Below the pieces are notes generated by a model, which saw nothing but the letters and a program-made list of their open reading frames with translations, did not search any database and was not told the origin of the DNA. Below, one piece after another: positions 55,126-63,577 of a DNA stretch of 64,000 nucleotides. Where the stretch lies: assembly GCA_026992075.1 (NCBI GenBank), contig JALXAM010000070.1, positions 36,001-100,000 of the forward strand. Direction: 5' to 3'. Position numbers and translations under genes: made by a program. Position 1 is the stretch's first letter. The number at the start of each line of letters is the position of its first letter. The stretch comes from Sedimenticola sp. (GTDB lineage Bacteria; Pseudomonadota; Gammaproteobacteria; Chromatiales; Chromatiaceae).

Positions 55126-55512
55126 TCAGAAGTCGATCTCATCCTCGAACTCGGGCACGGATGCCGGCCTGGTGTTGGCCTTGCGGCGGCCACCGCCAGG
55201 GCGAACGGTGCGGGCGCTCACTAGGCTATCGGCCAGCAGTTCCCAGGTGGTGCGCTCCTGGCCGTCGTTGCCAGTCCAGCGTTTCAACGTCAGGCGGCCG
55301 GCTGCTGAAAGGGTGTCGCCCTTCTTGTGGCGGACGAGTTGATCGGCCAGGCGGCTAAACGTGAATACCGTAACCCATAGCGTCTCCTCGGCTTCGGCGT
55401 TGTGCGGCGTCACATCCACCGCGATGGATGCAACGCTCATGGGGTTCCCGGTGGCGGTGGTTCGGGGCTGTGGGTCACGTCCAAGGCGGCCATGGAGGGC
55501 GGCTTGCATCAT
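55126..55512 (-). CDS. ssb: single-stranded DNA-binding protein
   Basis: A 128-residue OB-fold SSB: LHGRLGRDPQPRTTATGNPM, VTVFTFSRLADQLVRHKKGD, and a short C-terminal acidic tip ending FEDEIDF. The tip differs from the usual DDDIPF, but keeps the acidic-plus-Phe character. It is part of the element B replication module. Confidence 0.88.
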   Translation of the reverse strand: MMQAALHGRLGRDPQPRTTATGNPMSVASIAVDVTPHNAEAEETLWVTVFTFSRLADQLVRHKKGDTLSAAGRLTLKRWTGNDGQERTTWELLADSLVSARTVRPGGGRRKANTRPASVPEFEDEIDF

Positions 55513-55530
55513 GGTTGTTGCTCCTGTTGG

Positions 55531-55785
55531 TCAGCCCCTCATGGCCAGGTTGGCGGCTGCCTGCTGGGCCGTGGTGGGCGTTGTCGGGGTGGTGGGTGCG
55601 CGGTAGAGGGTGCCGCGAAACCTGGCGTAATCCGCCACCAGCCAGGCAATGGCGCTATCGTCCATCCGGGTCATGTCCTCGATGTCCTGGCCGTACCAGT
55701 CCAACAGGTCATCCAGCGGCAGGTGGTGCTCCCGCGCCAAGTCCTGCAGCCTCTCAATCAGCCGCCCACGGCTTGCCTGAATCAT
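55531..55785 (-). CDS. hypothetical protein
   Basis: An 84-residue acidic protein (MIQASRGRLIERLQDLAREH) with a TTPTTPTT tract near the C-terminus. Its ATG overlaps the stop of the Toprim-like gene, so it is translated with it. Confidence 0.6.
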   Translation of the reverse strand: MIQASRGRLIERLQDLAREHHLPLDDLLDWYGQDIEDMTRMDDSAIAWLVADYARFRGTLYRAPTTPTTPTTAQQAAANLAMRG

Positions 55786-56674
55786 GGCGTGCCCTCCTGC
55801 AAATTCGGACCTGTCTCAAATTGCTGGACTGCTGACCGCCACTGTGCGTGAAAGCCCCTTAACGACTCGATCTCGGCCCGCTCGATCCGCTGGCAGTGCT
55901 CCCATGCGCCCTTGTCTATCAGCTCCCAGATAGCCCGGCGCACCCGCTCGCGCAGGATGTTCGCCGGCATGGCGTCCAGCTCCCAGGCACGCATTCCATG
56001 GCGCTCAACGAACCACCTGTAGCGCGCGTCACCTCGTTTGGTATGCACGTCGAATGACGGCAGCCCCCCAGGTCCCGGCGCTTCAGGGCCACGCGCAGAA
56101 TGTCCACCTCTCCGCCATACCGTGCCAGGCGCTCCGGCAAATCCACCTCGGACATATGCAGGCCGCTTGGGTCGTAGTCGCCCACGTACAGCGCGACGAA
56201 GGGGCGCTTGTCGCTAGCGGCTTCCTGTGCGATGTCGAAGACAGTGGTGGCGCTGGCAAACCCGTGCATCACCCGGAAAGTCACTCCCAGTTCGTCCAGC
56301 ACCGGCTTCAGGACGCCGCGCACGGTACCCTTCTCGCTCCACACCTCCACGCGCATGGGTTGCTGCCGCCAATAGTCGCGACGGTATCCATTCACGGTGG
56401 CGCGAATGATTTCATCGGGCGAATTCCAGACGCTGGTGCGCTCGGGCGCCCTCGTCTCGTCCACGATCCATTCCCAGGGTATCTCGCCACGCTCCCGGGC
56501 GTCTGTCAGGATGCGGCTCACCCTGGCGGTGGCGTTCTTGCCCATGTTTGGAATTAGCCCTCTGGTGAACAGCTGGTAGCAGATGCCGCGCACCGTTGCG
56601 GGGCGCTCGGTTTCCAGGATGGCCCGGGCGGCCGCCACCAGCTCCAGGGTTGCCTTGCTTCTGCCTCGTGCCAT
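55782..56674 (-). pseudogene. Toprim-like protein, split by a -1 frameshift
   Basis: The frame from 56,674 (MARGRSKATLELVAAARAIL) carries a Toprim-like stretch FVALYVGDYDPSGLHMSEVD and then breaks at a six-G run (56,064-56,069). The rest of the protein continues in the -1 frame (HTKRGDARYRWFVERHGMRA, ending at 55,782). The site reads G-GGG-GGC, which is both an indel hotspot and a legitimate slippery heptamer. Either a decayed gene or programmed frameshifting. The total would be about 297 residues. Confidence 0.75.
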
Positions 56675-56769
56675 CAGCGCCTCCTCTTGTCGTTCATGCC
56701 TGCTTGCTTCGTGGTATGCGTCCCGCAGCCCCCACCGCTGCCTCGCCGCCAGAAACGGGCGTATCGAGC

Positions 56770-56960
56770 TGCCCAATCGCCCAATCGCCCAGCATCCGCC
56801 CAACAACCGCCAGGCGATTGGTAGAGATCGAGAGATAGGGTTGGCGGCCAATAACCGCCCAACCCTCTATCTCTATAAGGGCGGGCGATTGATAAAACGC
56901 CCGGGCGCTGGAGGCGGAAAATCGGCCAATTTGGCCGCCAACCGCCCGATACCGCCCAAG
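56770..56960. repeat. putative iteron origin of element B
   Basis: The 318-bp gap between the RecA-fold ATPase and the Toprim-like gene has no gene but contains at least seven copies of (C/T)CGCCCA(A), for example near 56,771, 56,778, 56,797, 56,855 and 56,953, plus inverted copies. It also contains an imperfect palindrome built on GAGATAGGGTTGG (56,831-56,874). Placement beside the replication ATPase mirrors element A. Confidence 0.5.
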
Positions 56961-56993
56961 GGCTGGGCCAGCTGGATGGGAATTCGCGGACAC

Positions 56994-58202
56994 TCATTGC
57001 GTCACCTGCACGATGGGGTGGAGGTAATGCGTGCGCCGAGCGTGGCACTCATGCTCCGGCAGCTTGCGCGGCTGCAGGTGCCCGTCGGCCAGCAGGCGTT
57101 CGATAGCGGCAGAAAGCCGATGCTTCGGCAAGCCAGCCAGCTCGTGCTGTTCCCGGGCGGAGGTCTTGGAATGCTTCTTGCCCTCGTCCAGCTGTGCCTG
57201 GATGAAGCGCAGCGCCGCCAGCTCGTCGGCATGGGCACGCTCCTGCACGGTCTCCTCATCGGTGGGCTTCTCTGCCCAGGCGATCTCCCAGCCATGGCGC
57301 GCAATCAGGATGGGTCGTTGCGGGGGGCAGTACGACAGTTTAGGCAGGGACAATTCGAGCAGTTGCCCGCCGTCCTTCAGGAGGGGGCGCAGCCCTGGCG
57401 GCGCGATCTCGTGATCTTCCACTGGCGACAGCACTGCTACCATGCGCGAGCCGTCTGGTAAGGCAGTGCCACCCCTGGCGGTGTATTGATCGCGGGCGGC
57501 GGAACGGGCCGCCTCCTGCCCAATATGGTGAATGTAGTGGACACAACAGCTCAGAGCGCGGATGAGCCGACGGGCAGCGGTCACCATGCTCTGGGCGCCA
57601 TCTTTCACGGTGGATTCCCCAGGGGCGAAGGAAATGTAGGGGTCAACCACAATCAGAGCGGGCGGATCGTCGCGCAGGGCCTCTATCAGCCGGTCAACAT
57701 TGGCTGTAATCGACACTTCTCCCAGTACATTGGCGGCGAGCTTGAATTGCTGGCCGGACAAGTCGGAGATGCGTACCCGATCGCGCACCAGCGATAGGTC
57801 GAACTCCGACAGGCCCATGCCTTCGCACACCTCGCGCAGACGGGCCGTGAGGCGCTCTCGGCTGTCCTCGCCCGTCAGGAACAGAACGGGCCCACCCTCT
57901 ACTTTTCGGCCATATAGCGACCTACCCAGGGCGATGTGGACGGCCTCCCAGAGCGCCAGCGTGGTTTTCCCGGTACCGCCGGCGGCCACCAGCAGGGCGA
58001 GGTCGGCGTATAAGTAGCGCTCCACCAGCACGGGCGGGGTTAGCCTGGCATCCTGCCATTCCTCCAGGGTGATCGGGGATGGAGGCCTCCAGGTGGGCGG
58101 CTCGTCCTGTCCAGCGCCTCGGTCAATCTGGATCATATCGGCCGCTCGGCTAATTTCTCGGTCGATGGCGGCCAGTGTCTTTTCGATGTCGTCATCGATC
58201 AT
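56994..58202 (-). CDS. RecA-fold ATPase, RepA/DnaB-like helicase
   Basis: A 402-residue protein with an AAA_25/RepA-type core: Walker A VAAGGTGKTTLAL, GGPVLFLTGEDS, and Walker B PALIVVDPYISF, then HIGQEAARSAARDQ. The C-terminal 80 residues look like a winged helix (HELAGLPKHRLSAAIERLLA). Such proteins are hexameric replicative helicases or loaders of plasmids and phages. It replaces the SF3 helicase of element A. Confidence 0.82.
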   Translation of the reverse strand: MIDDDIEKTLAAIDREISRAADMIQIDRGAGQDEPPTWRPPSPITLEEWQDARLTPPVLVERYLYADLALLVAAGGTGKTTLALWEAVHIALGRSLYGRKVEGGPVLFLTGEDSRERLTARLREVCEGMGLSEFDLSLVRDRVRISDLSGQQFKLAANVLGEVSITANVDRLIEALRDDPPALIVVDPYISFAPGESTVKDGAQSMVTAARRLIRALSCCVHYIHHIGQEAARSAARDQYTARGGTALPDGSRMVAVLSPVEDHEIAPPGLRPLLKDGGQLLELSLPKLSYCPPQRPILIARHGWEIAWAEKPTDEETVQERAHADELAALRFIQAQLDEGKKHSKTSAREQHELAGLPKHRLSAAIERLLADGHLQPRKLPEHECHARRTHYLHPIVQVTQ

Positions 58203-58765
58203 GCCGCTTCCCTCGCGGCCGGTTGGTACAGCCTGCCTAGTATCGAGACGATGCGCTGAGCGGCTATTCGTTCTCGCCCCCAGTGGGCTTCAGGGAACGG
58301 CCGATATTCAGGCGGGAGAGCACGGTGACGGCGGGCCAGTTCGCGCCCGGCGACTCGATTGCCAACAACCTGCAGGAGCACCGCCAGCTCGTGCGCCAGC
58401 GCCTCTTCCAGTTTCGCGCGCTTTAACTGCCGTTTGCGCCTGGCGGCGTGCTCCCGCATCTCTGGCGACGCCATGGCCGTGACACCGTATTCGCCGGCTA
58501 GGCGCTTCACCACTTTTCCAAACGGCAAGCCAGTGACCTGCTGCTCGAAATCGATCAGATCACCGCCGGACGCGCCGCAGCTATGGCACTTATATGCACC
58601 AGTCCGAACGTTCACATAGAAGCTGCCGGCCCTGCGGTCGTCGTGAAAGGGACACAGGCCGGCAATTGCCCACCCACCCATGCCAGGCGTGGCAATGCTC
58701 TTGATGCGCGAGCGGTAGAATTCGGCCGGATCGATGGCCTGCTTGAGCGTCTGGATGTTAATCAT
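58199..58765 (-). CDS. CHC2 zinc-finger primase-like protein
   Basis: A 188-residue protein with a DnaG-type CHC2 zinc finger: GLCPFHDD, SFYVNV, YKCHSCGASGGDLIDF. The catalytic Toprim domain is absent here; the Toprim-like gene at 55,782-56,674 could complement it. The C-terminal half (RAKLEEALAHELAVLLQVVG, RELARRHRALPPEYRP) is shared with element A's zinc-ribbon protein, marking a recombination joint. Confidence 0.83.
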   Translation of the reverse strand: MINIQTLKQAIDPAEFYRSRIKSIATPGMGGWAIAGLCPFHDDRRAGSFYVNVRTGAYKCHSCGASGGDLIDFEQQVTGLPFGKVVKRLAGEYGVTAMASPEMREHAARRKRQLKRAKLEEALAHELAVLLQVVGNRVAGRELARRHRALPPEYRPFPEAHWGRERIAAQRIVSILGRLYQPAAREAA

Positions 58766-58893
58766 GCGACCTCGAAGCTGCTTTGTGCTCCATTTGGGTG
58801 CGAGGTCGCTGAAAGTTTCCAACCCGCGCGCGCGACGCTAGGCCACGAGCGGCGCTTTACCTCGAGCAGGGACCAAGTATCCAGGGCGCTCAT
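58762..58893 (-). CDS. 43-residue micro-ORF
   Basis: A small ORF whose ATG overlaps the previous stop (ATGA) and whose TGA overlaps the primase ATG (ATGA). The product starts MSALDTWSLLEVKRRSW. The double overlap is typical of this operon and argues that it is translated, if only to couple the primase. No homologue seen in element A. Confidence 0.5.
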   Translation of the reverse strand: MSALDTWSLLEVKRRSWPSVARAGWKLSATSHPNGAQSSFEVA

Positions 58894-59266
58894 GTTGCGG
58901 CCTCCTTCGCCCTCGTGCGGCGCTTGGTGGCGGCCCTGGCCTTGGCCTGCTCGGCGCGGGCTTCCGCCAGCTCGTGCTTTTTCAGGCGGTACTCGATGGC
59001 ATCCACAACGAAGATGGCATCCGCCAGTTGGGCGGCTTGCTCATTGGCAGCCAACAGGATGGTGAAGATTTCATCTGGCATGTCATCCAATTCGGCCACG
59101 TGTTCCTCCAGCATTGAAAGTAGCGTGTGAACACGGTTAGCTGCTCCTTCGCAGTCCATATAGCCCGCCAATAGATGGGCCTCCTGGAACACCTCCTCCG
59201 GCAACACAGCTGGCCGTGCTCATTGATGCGGGCGATGGCTTCGTGAACGCTGGTGGGGCGGGTCAT
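58890..59266 (-). pseudogene. frameshifted helical protein
   Basis: The gene starts at MTRPTSVHEAIARINEHGQL and breaks near 59,205, where GCTGTGTTG seems to carry an extra TG. The rest continues in another frame as LPEEVFQEAHLLAGYMDCEG to the stop at 58,890. It belongs to the same family as 31,274-31,672. The downstream half could still be expressed from a TTG. Confidence 0.7.
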
Positions 59267-59499
59267 TTGTGCACCCCCTCAGCCTCGCTGGCGATGGCGT
59301 GGCCTTTGCCGTACACCAGGTTCATCACCTGCTCGCGCGGCCAGCCGAGCCGCCCATTTGGTAGGCGTTGCGGCCGGACACCGAAATAATTCCCTGTCCT
59401 GTAGAGGGTCTTCCTCAGGCTATCTGGTTGTATCTGGAGCAGCTTTGCGAACTCGCTCGTCTTGATAAACGGCGGGGGTTCGAGTTTGGTGTTACCCAT
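59263..59499 (-). CDS. AlpA-like helix-turn-helix protein
   Basis: A 78-residue homologue of 42,930-43,205 (FIKTSEFAKLLQIQPDSLRK; RLGWPREQVMNLVYGK). An AAAGGAGG site precedes the ATG. Likely excisionase or activator. Confidence 0.67.
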   Translation of the reverse strand: MGNTKLEPPPFIKTSEFAKLLQIQPDSLRKTLYRTGNYFGVRPQRLPNGRLGWPREQVMNLVYGKGHAIASEAEGVHK

Positions 59500-59571
59500 G
59501 GTTTTACCTCCTTTTCAGCGTTTCGGAGGCAAGGGTAGGCGCAGGAGTGCGCCTTGGTCAGGGGGGAAGAA

Positions 59572-60249
59572 TTAGGAAATTTCTGCTTGTGAAATGCCGA
59601 CCAGCACGCATGGACCAACCTGCTGGTCTCCTTCTTGATAGCGCCGAAGTGCATCCCTCACCACTTTGGAGGTGGCATGGTCGTCGGCGTCGTATTGGCT
59701 GATTTCCTCAAGATAGAGAAGATTCGTGTACTGGGCCAGCACCGCCAGCAGGCGGCGGAATCGGCCGCGGCGAGGGGTTGGGCGGATCTCAAGTTCACGT
59801 TCCGCCAGGTGGGCGATGCTGACGATGAGTTTCGCCCGTGGGATCCTGCTTCGTCTGCCGGGTGCTCCCTTTGGGAACGCTTCCAATGCCAACCTGGCAG
59901 CCTCCGCCAATTCCTTTGGCGGCCGCTCCTTCCAGTCTGGCGTCCATTGCCCCAGCTTGATGAGGGCGCGCTGCAGGTAGAACTCAGCCTGCCCGGACAA
60001 TGCGCGCACTGCGTCTTTTCTTGGGTTCTGCCTTGTAAGGCGCTCCAGTTGGTTGCGCTGCTCCTTCAGCGTGGGTTGATCGTCGAGCCAAGCGAGGCCA
60101 GGCACCAGCGCTTCACAACTCCTGATGGCGTACAGCATCCAAAAGGCAGCCTGTTCCGCCTTGGCGGGAGCGGTATCGAACTCATTGCGAAGGGTGTCTG
60201 CCAGCTGTTCAACATCCGCTTTTGACGGTGGCTCGAAATGGGCGCTCAC
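59572..60249 (-). CDS. conserved integrase-coupled protein
   Basis: A 225-residue protein nearly identical to 43,280-43,957. Its GTG start overlaps the integrase stop (GTGA), as in element A. Conservation is far higher than between the two integrases, especially in GQAEFYLQRALIKLGQWTPD, so it has probably been exchanged by recombination or is under strong selection. Confidence 0.75.
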   Translation of the reverse strand: MSAHFEPPSKADVEQLADTLRNEFDTAPAKAEQAAFWMLYAIRSCEALVPGLAWLDDQPTLKEQRNQLERLTRQNPRKDAVRALSGQAEFYLQRALIKLGQWTPDWKERPPKELAEAARLALEAFPKGAPGRRSRIPRAKLIVSIAHLAERELEIRPTPRRGRFRRLLAVLAQYTNLLYLEEISQYDADDHATSKVVRDALRRYQEGDQQVGPCVLVGISQAEIS

Positions 60250-61547
60250 CGCACTATCTCCAGGTGGCGCCCATCCTCCTCTGGCTGCACCAGCCCAGCC
60301 TGGGCCAGGATCCAGCCCTCGATCTTGGTATGCCACAGGCGCAGCAGGTCAACGGGGCGCACCCGGTAATGCTTCTCAGCGGTGGCCCGGGGCTTGTGGC
60401 CCATGATCTGCGCCGTGATCCCGGCCGGCACCTCCACCCATTCGGCCAGCGACCCGAAGGATCGACGCAGGCCATGGAGGGTGACAGGTGGCAATCCGGC
60501 CGCTTCGATGGCGCGCCCGTGCTGTCTCCTGGGGCTGACCATAGGGCCATGGTTCCGCCCTTGTCCCTGGAAGACGTATGGCCCACGGCGTGGCAGAGCC
60601 TGCAGGAGCTGCCGAACGAAAGGGGTAAGCGGGATGGTGCGCTCCCCCTCTACCTTGTCGCGGATGGTGAGGACGTTCCACTGCATGTCAACATCCTCCC
60701 AGCGCAGGGCCAGGAGCTCACCGGGACGCGCTCCAATCAGAAGCAATGCCTGCAGGTAGGCGCGGTGGAGAGGGTTGTGGATGGCCTGCACCGCCTGGAA
60801 CCAGGTGGCCAGCTGTTCGCGCTGCAGGGCATCGTTCTTGGCCCAGGAGGATTTCGCCACGTGCTTGCCGGCGGCGGCCACCAGCTTCTCGGTGTCTTAG
60901 AGACCCTCAAATTCCGGCTGTAGCCGCCCCCAGCGCAGGCAGGCCCGGAGGAGCCGGAAGGCCTTGGCCGTAGACGTCGGCCGTTTGGCCGCCTCCTTCT
61001 GCATGTGCGCCTGCAGCCGCTGCGGGTCCATTTCCGACAGCTTCCAGGAGCGCAGGGGCCACAGCACGCCGGCCACGGTCTTGCGCTTCGACCGCTTGCG
61101 GGGGAGTCCAGGCTTTTGCATCACCTTCTCGTGATCGCGGCGGTGACGTTCTCCCCACCCTTCGGCGTTGTCCAGGACATAGGCCTCCCACAGATCCAGG
61201 AAGGTGATGGCCGCACGTTCCCGCTCCCGCCGTTCCGCCTGGTCTTGCTCATGGTGGCGACGGCGCTCTTCCCTGGGGTCGATGCCCTGGGCGATCAGCC
61301 CGGAGATTCTCTGCGCCTCCTCGCGCGCCTGGGCGATGGTCAGCGCATCGACGTCGCCCAGCGTCAACCGCAGGGGGCGGCCCTTGAATTTTTTGGCATA
61401 TACGAAAACCTTCCGGCTGGTGCGCACGCGAACGCCAAGGTGCCGAACCTTGGTATCCCAGAGGACGAACTCACGCTTGCCTGGGGGAAGTGTCAGCGCC
61501 TCGATGCGGGCGAGAGTGAGGCGCTGATGGATGGTAGAATTTGCCAT
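60246..61547 (-). pseudogene. int: integrase of element B, interrupted by a nonsense codon
   Basis: One frame from MANSTIHQRLTLARIEALTL to the C-terminal LAQAGLVQPEEDGRHLEIVR, but an in-frame TAA stands at 60,897-60,899, between the core-binding domain and the catalytic domain. The catalytic residues downstream are intact (IGARPGELLAL, HGLRRSFGSL, GHKPRATAEKHY). A GTG shortly after the stop could restart the catalytic half, but it would lack DNA-binding domains. Confidence 0.85.
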
Positions 61548-61656
61548 GTCGAGCCTCCTGTCCAGGTTCGGCACAGCCCCTCAGTGATGGCGGTCACTGG
61601 GGGGCATTTTTTTACTCGAATCGTCGGTCGTTTTTGGGGGTAGTCCCCGTGTTTTC

Positions 61657-61706
61657 TGGGCTACCTATAGGCTACCTGAGAGCGGATTTTTGGCCTCTGG
61701 GCTACC
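61657..61706. repeat. right integrase arm-type sites of element B
   Basis: TGGGCTACC at 61,657 and 61,698 and the variant TAGGCTACC at 61,668. The first two are 11 bp apart. The remaining sequence to 61,851 is AT-rich without a gene; it is probably the bending or IHF region of the attachment site. Confidence 0.65.
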
Positions 61707-61851
61707 GCTCGTGTCTATTATAATCACCGTCAATCACTGATTGCCAGCTTACTATAAGACACTGACAACAGGGAACTTTTTAGAAAATTATCGGTGATTT
61801 TAGGTGATTTAGAGTTATTGACATAGATCAAGAAAAACGGCGTTTTTGCAG

Positions 61852-61897
61852 ACTGAAAATCCTCGTGTCGGTGGTTCGATTCCACCCCTGGGTACCA
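61852..61897 (+). repeat. distal attachment site (attR of element B)
   Basis: A 46-bp copy of the tRNA-Phe end with two substitutions (G to A in the T arm, C to T in the acceptor arm). Confidence 0.9.
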
Positions 61898-62087
61898 TTC
61901 AAAATCAAAGACTTACGAGATTTTGCACCCCTTTCAGCTCGGGGCGTTTTCGTGTCCTGGCTACCGATGGGCCGCCGCTCACGTCCACGTGATTCCCTCC
62001 CAAGCACCCACCTCGGAACCGTAGGAATCGGCTTCTTGTAGCGCGCCGCTTGGTTTGCGGCATTGTGCCAGTTGGTTTGCGGTTTGT
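61898..62087. mobile_element. remnant of a third element, left end only
   Basis: Immediately after the last att copy the sequence again resembles the left end of element B: CAAAGACTTACGAGATTT-like stretch, TTCAGCTCGGGGCGTTTTCG hairpin, degenerate arm sites TGGCTACC (61,958) and TGGGCCGCC (61,968), and CACCTCGGAACCGTAGGAA. It ends at the IS5-family insertion, so a third tandem element once stood here. Confidence 0.7.
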
Positions 62088-62156
62088 GGGCACCTCTAAA
62101 AATTCGCTGATCCGGTAAGATCCTACTCATCCCACGGAAACTGTTCTGAGAGCGCC

Positions 62157-63352
62157 ATGCAACCGAGCTTCTTCGACCAGGAAAACCGACTCGCTGAGCT
62201 GGAAAAGCTGGGCGATCCTCTTCCACGACTGGACCGGATCGTAGACTGGGATGCCTTCAAGCCGCTGTTGAAGAAAATCCACCAGAAGCCGCGCAAAAGC
62301 AATGCAGGCCGCAAGCCTTGGGATCCGGTACGCATGTTCAAGATGCTGGTTTTGCAAACGCTGTACAACCTCTCGGATGACCAGACCGAATTTCAGGTGC
62401 GGGATCGTCTGTCGTTCCAACGATTTCTGGGGCTTGCGCCGGAAGATCGCGTACCGGACGCCAAGACGCTCTGGCTGTTTCGGGAGCAACTAGCCCGTCA
62501 GGGTTTGGTGGAAAAGCTGTTCGACGCCTTCGATGAGCAACTGTGGCTGGCTGGTTACCTGCCCCGGGGCGGCCAGATCATTGACGCCAGCCTGGTGAAC
62601 GTGCCGAGGAACCGCAATCGGCGCAAGGAAAACGAGCAGATCAAGGAAGGCAAGGTGTCCGAAGAGTGGGAAGAGCAGCCGAACAAGAAGCGTCAGAAAG
62701 ATCTGGATGCGCGCTGGACCAAGAAGCACGGCAAGAGCCACTATGGCTACAAGAACCATGTCAACGTCGACAAGGAGAGCAAACTGATCCGGCGCTATGC
62801 GGTAACCGATGCGTCGGTTCACGACAGCCAGGTTTTCGACGCGCTGCTCGACGAGGAGAATAGTGGCCGTTCCATCTGGTCCGATTCGGCCTATCGCTCG
62901 AAAGAGCGGGAAGCGGAACTCAAGGAAAAGGGATACCGGAGCCGAATTCACCACAGGGGATCTCGAAAAATTGCCATCCAGGCAATTTTTCTCTGCGCAA
63001 ACCGAAAACGCGGTTTCCGGTTTGCTACATTTTCAATCCCTTGCGTGATTGAAAATGGCGGGACTTCCTTGTCCCGCGCGGGCACCTCGAATTTTTCGAG
63101 GTGCCCCACAAAGGGCACCGAAACCGGCAGATGAACCAGAAGGAGCAGCGATCCAATCGTGCCCGTTCCAGGATTCGTGCCCGGGTGGAGCATGTCTTTG
63201 GCCACCAACACATGCTCACAGGTGGGGGGTTCTGGATACGGGTCAAAGGCAAGGTGAGAGCCGCAGCCAAGATTGGTCTGATGAATCTGGTCTACAACAT
63301 GAGGCGAGTGGAATATCTCCTCAGGGGTTCGTCTGCCCAAATGGCGGGATGA
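62157..63352 (+). pseudogene. IS5-family DDE transposase, interrupted
   Basis: The first part (MQPSFFDQENRLAELEKLGD, TLYNLSDDQTEFQVRDRLSF) carries catalytic Asp residues in GGQIIDASLV and WSDSAYRS. It breaks after RIHH at about 62,955. The last part resumes at about 63,111 in another frame with KGHRNRQMNQKEQRSN and the catalytic Glu in RVEHVFG. The inserted 155 bp (two modulo three) explains the frame change. Confidence 0.9.
62956..63105. repeat. 150-bp multi-hairpin insertion
   Basis: Five back-to-back hairpins: 62,965-62,991 (11-bp arms), 62,997-63,025, 63,028-63,057 (10-bp arms), 63,058-63,077 (7-bp arms) and 63,080-63,106 (12-bp arms). CCACA borders both sides (62,951-62,955 and 63,106-63,110), consistent with a 5-bp target duplication. 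It has no coding capacity. Confidence 0.85.
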
Positions 63353-63577
63353 GGGCCGGAAACCTCCCTGAAAAGGGGCGGTGGCCACGGGATAAGCGGA
63401 AGTTCTGGCCGGAATTGTATTCATTTGGTTGATCAGGCGCTTCCGATGAGAGGTGTTTTCATCTGAAGGGCGTGAAAATGGCATTTTTAGAGGCGCCCTT
63501 AAGTGTCGAGAATTTGCTGAGATAAATATTGGGACGGGTTCGTGTGTGTCGAGGTGTAAAAGGTAGGGATATATGAT

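Larger units (their letters stand above)
45535..61897. mobile_element. integrated element B, satellite-like, 16.4 kb
   Basis: Second element in tandem with A, ending in the 46-bp att copy at 61,852-61,897. It shares with A the integrase-coupled gene, HTH, coiled-coil, tail chaperone, tape-measure and C4-like RNA cassettes, but has a different replication module and cargo (HicAB, KilA-N, two-helix membrane protein). It lacks the small terminase and capsid gene. The integrase has a nonsense codon and two other genes are frameshifted, so it looks decayed. Confidence 0.87.
62088..63498 (+). mobile_element. IS5-family insertion sequence, disrupted
   Basis: Terminal inverted repeats GGGCACCTCTAAAAAT (62,088-62,103) and the complement of GGGCGCCTCTAAAAAT (63,483-63,498) differ at one position. 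Length without the internal insertion is about 1,256 bp, as expected for IS5 relatives. I see no matching target duplication at the ends, so deletion or recombination has occurred next to it. Confidence 0.88.

Noticed and set aside
56761..56970. A CRISPR array in the CGCCCAA repeat field
   Set aside because: Repeat units are only 7-8 bp, irregularly spaced and in both orientations, with no cas genes.
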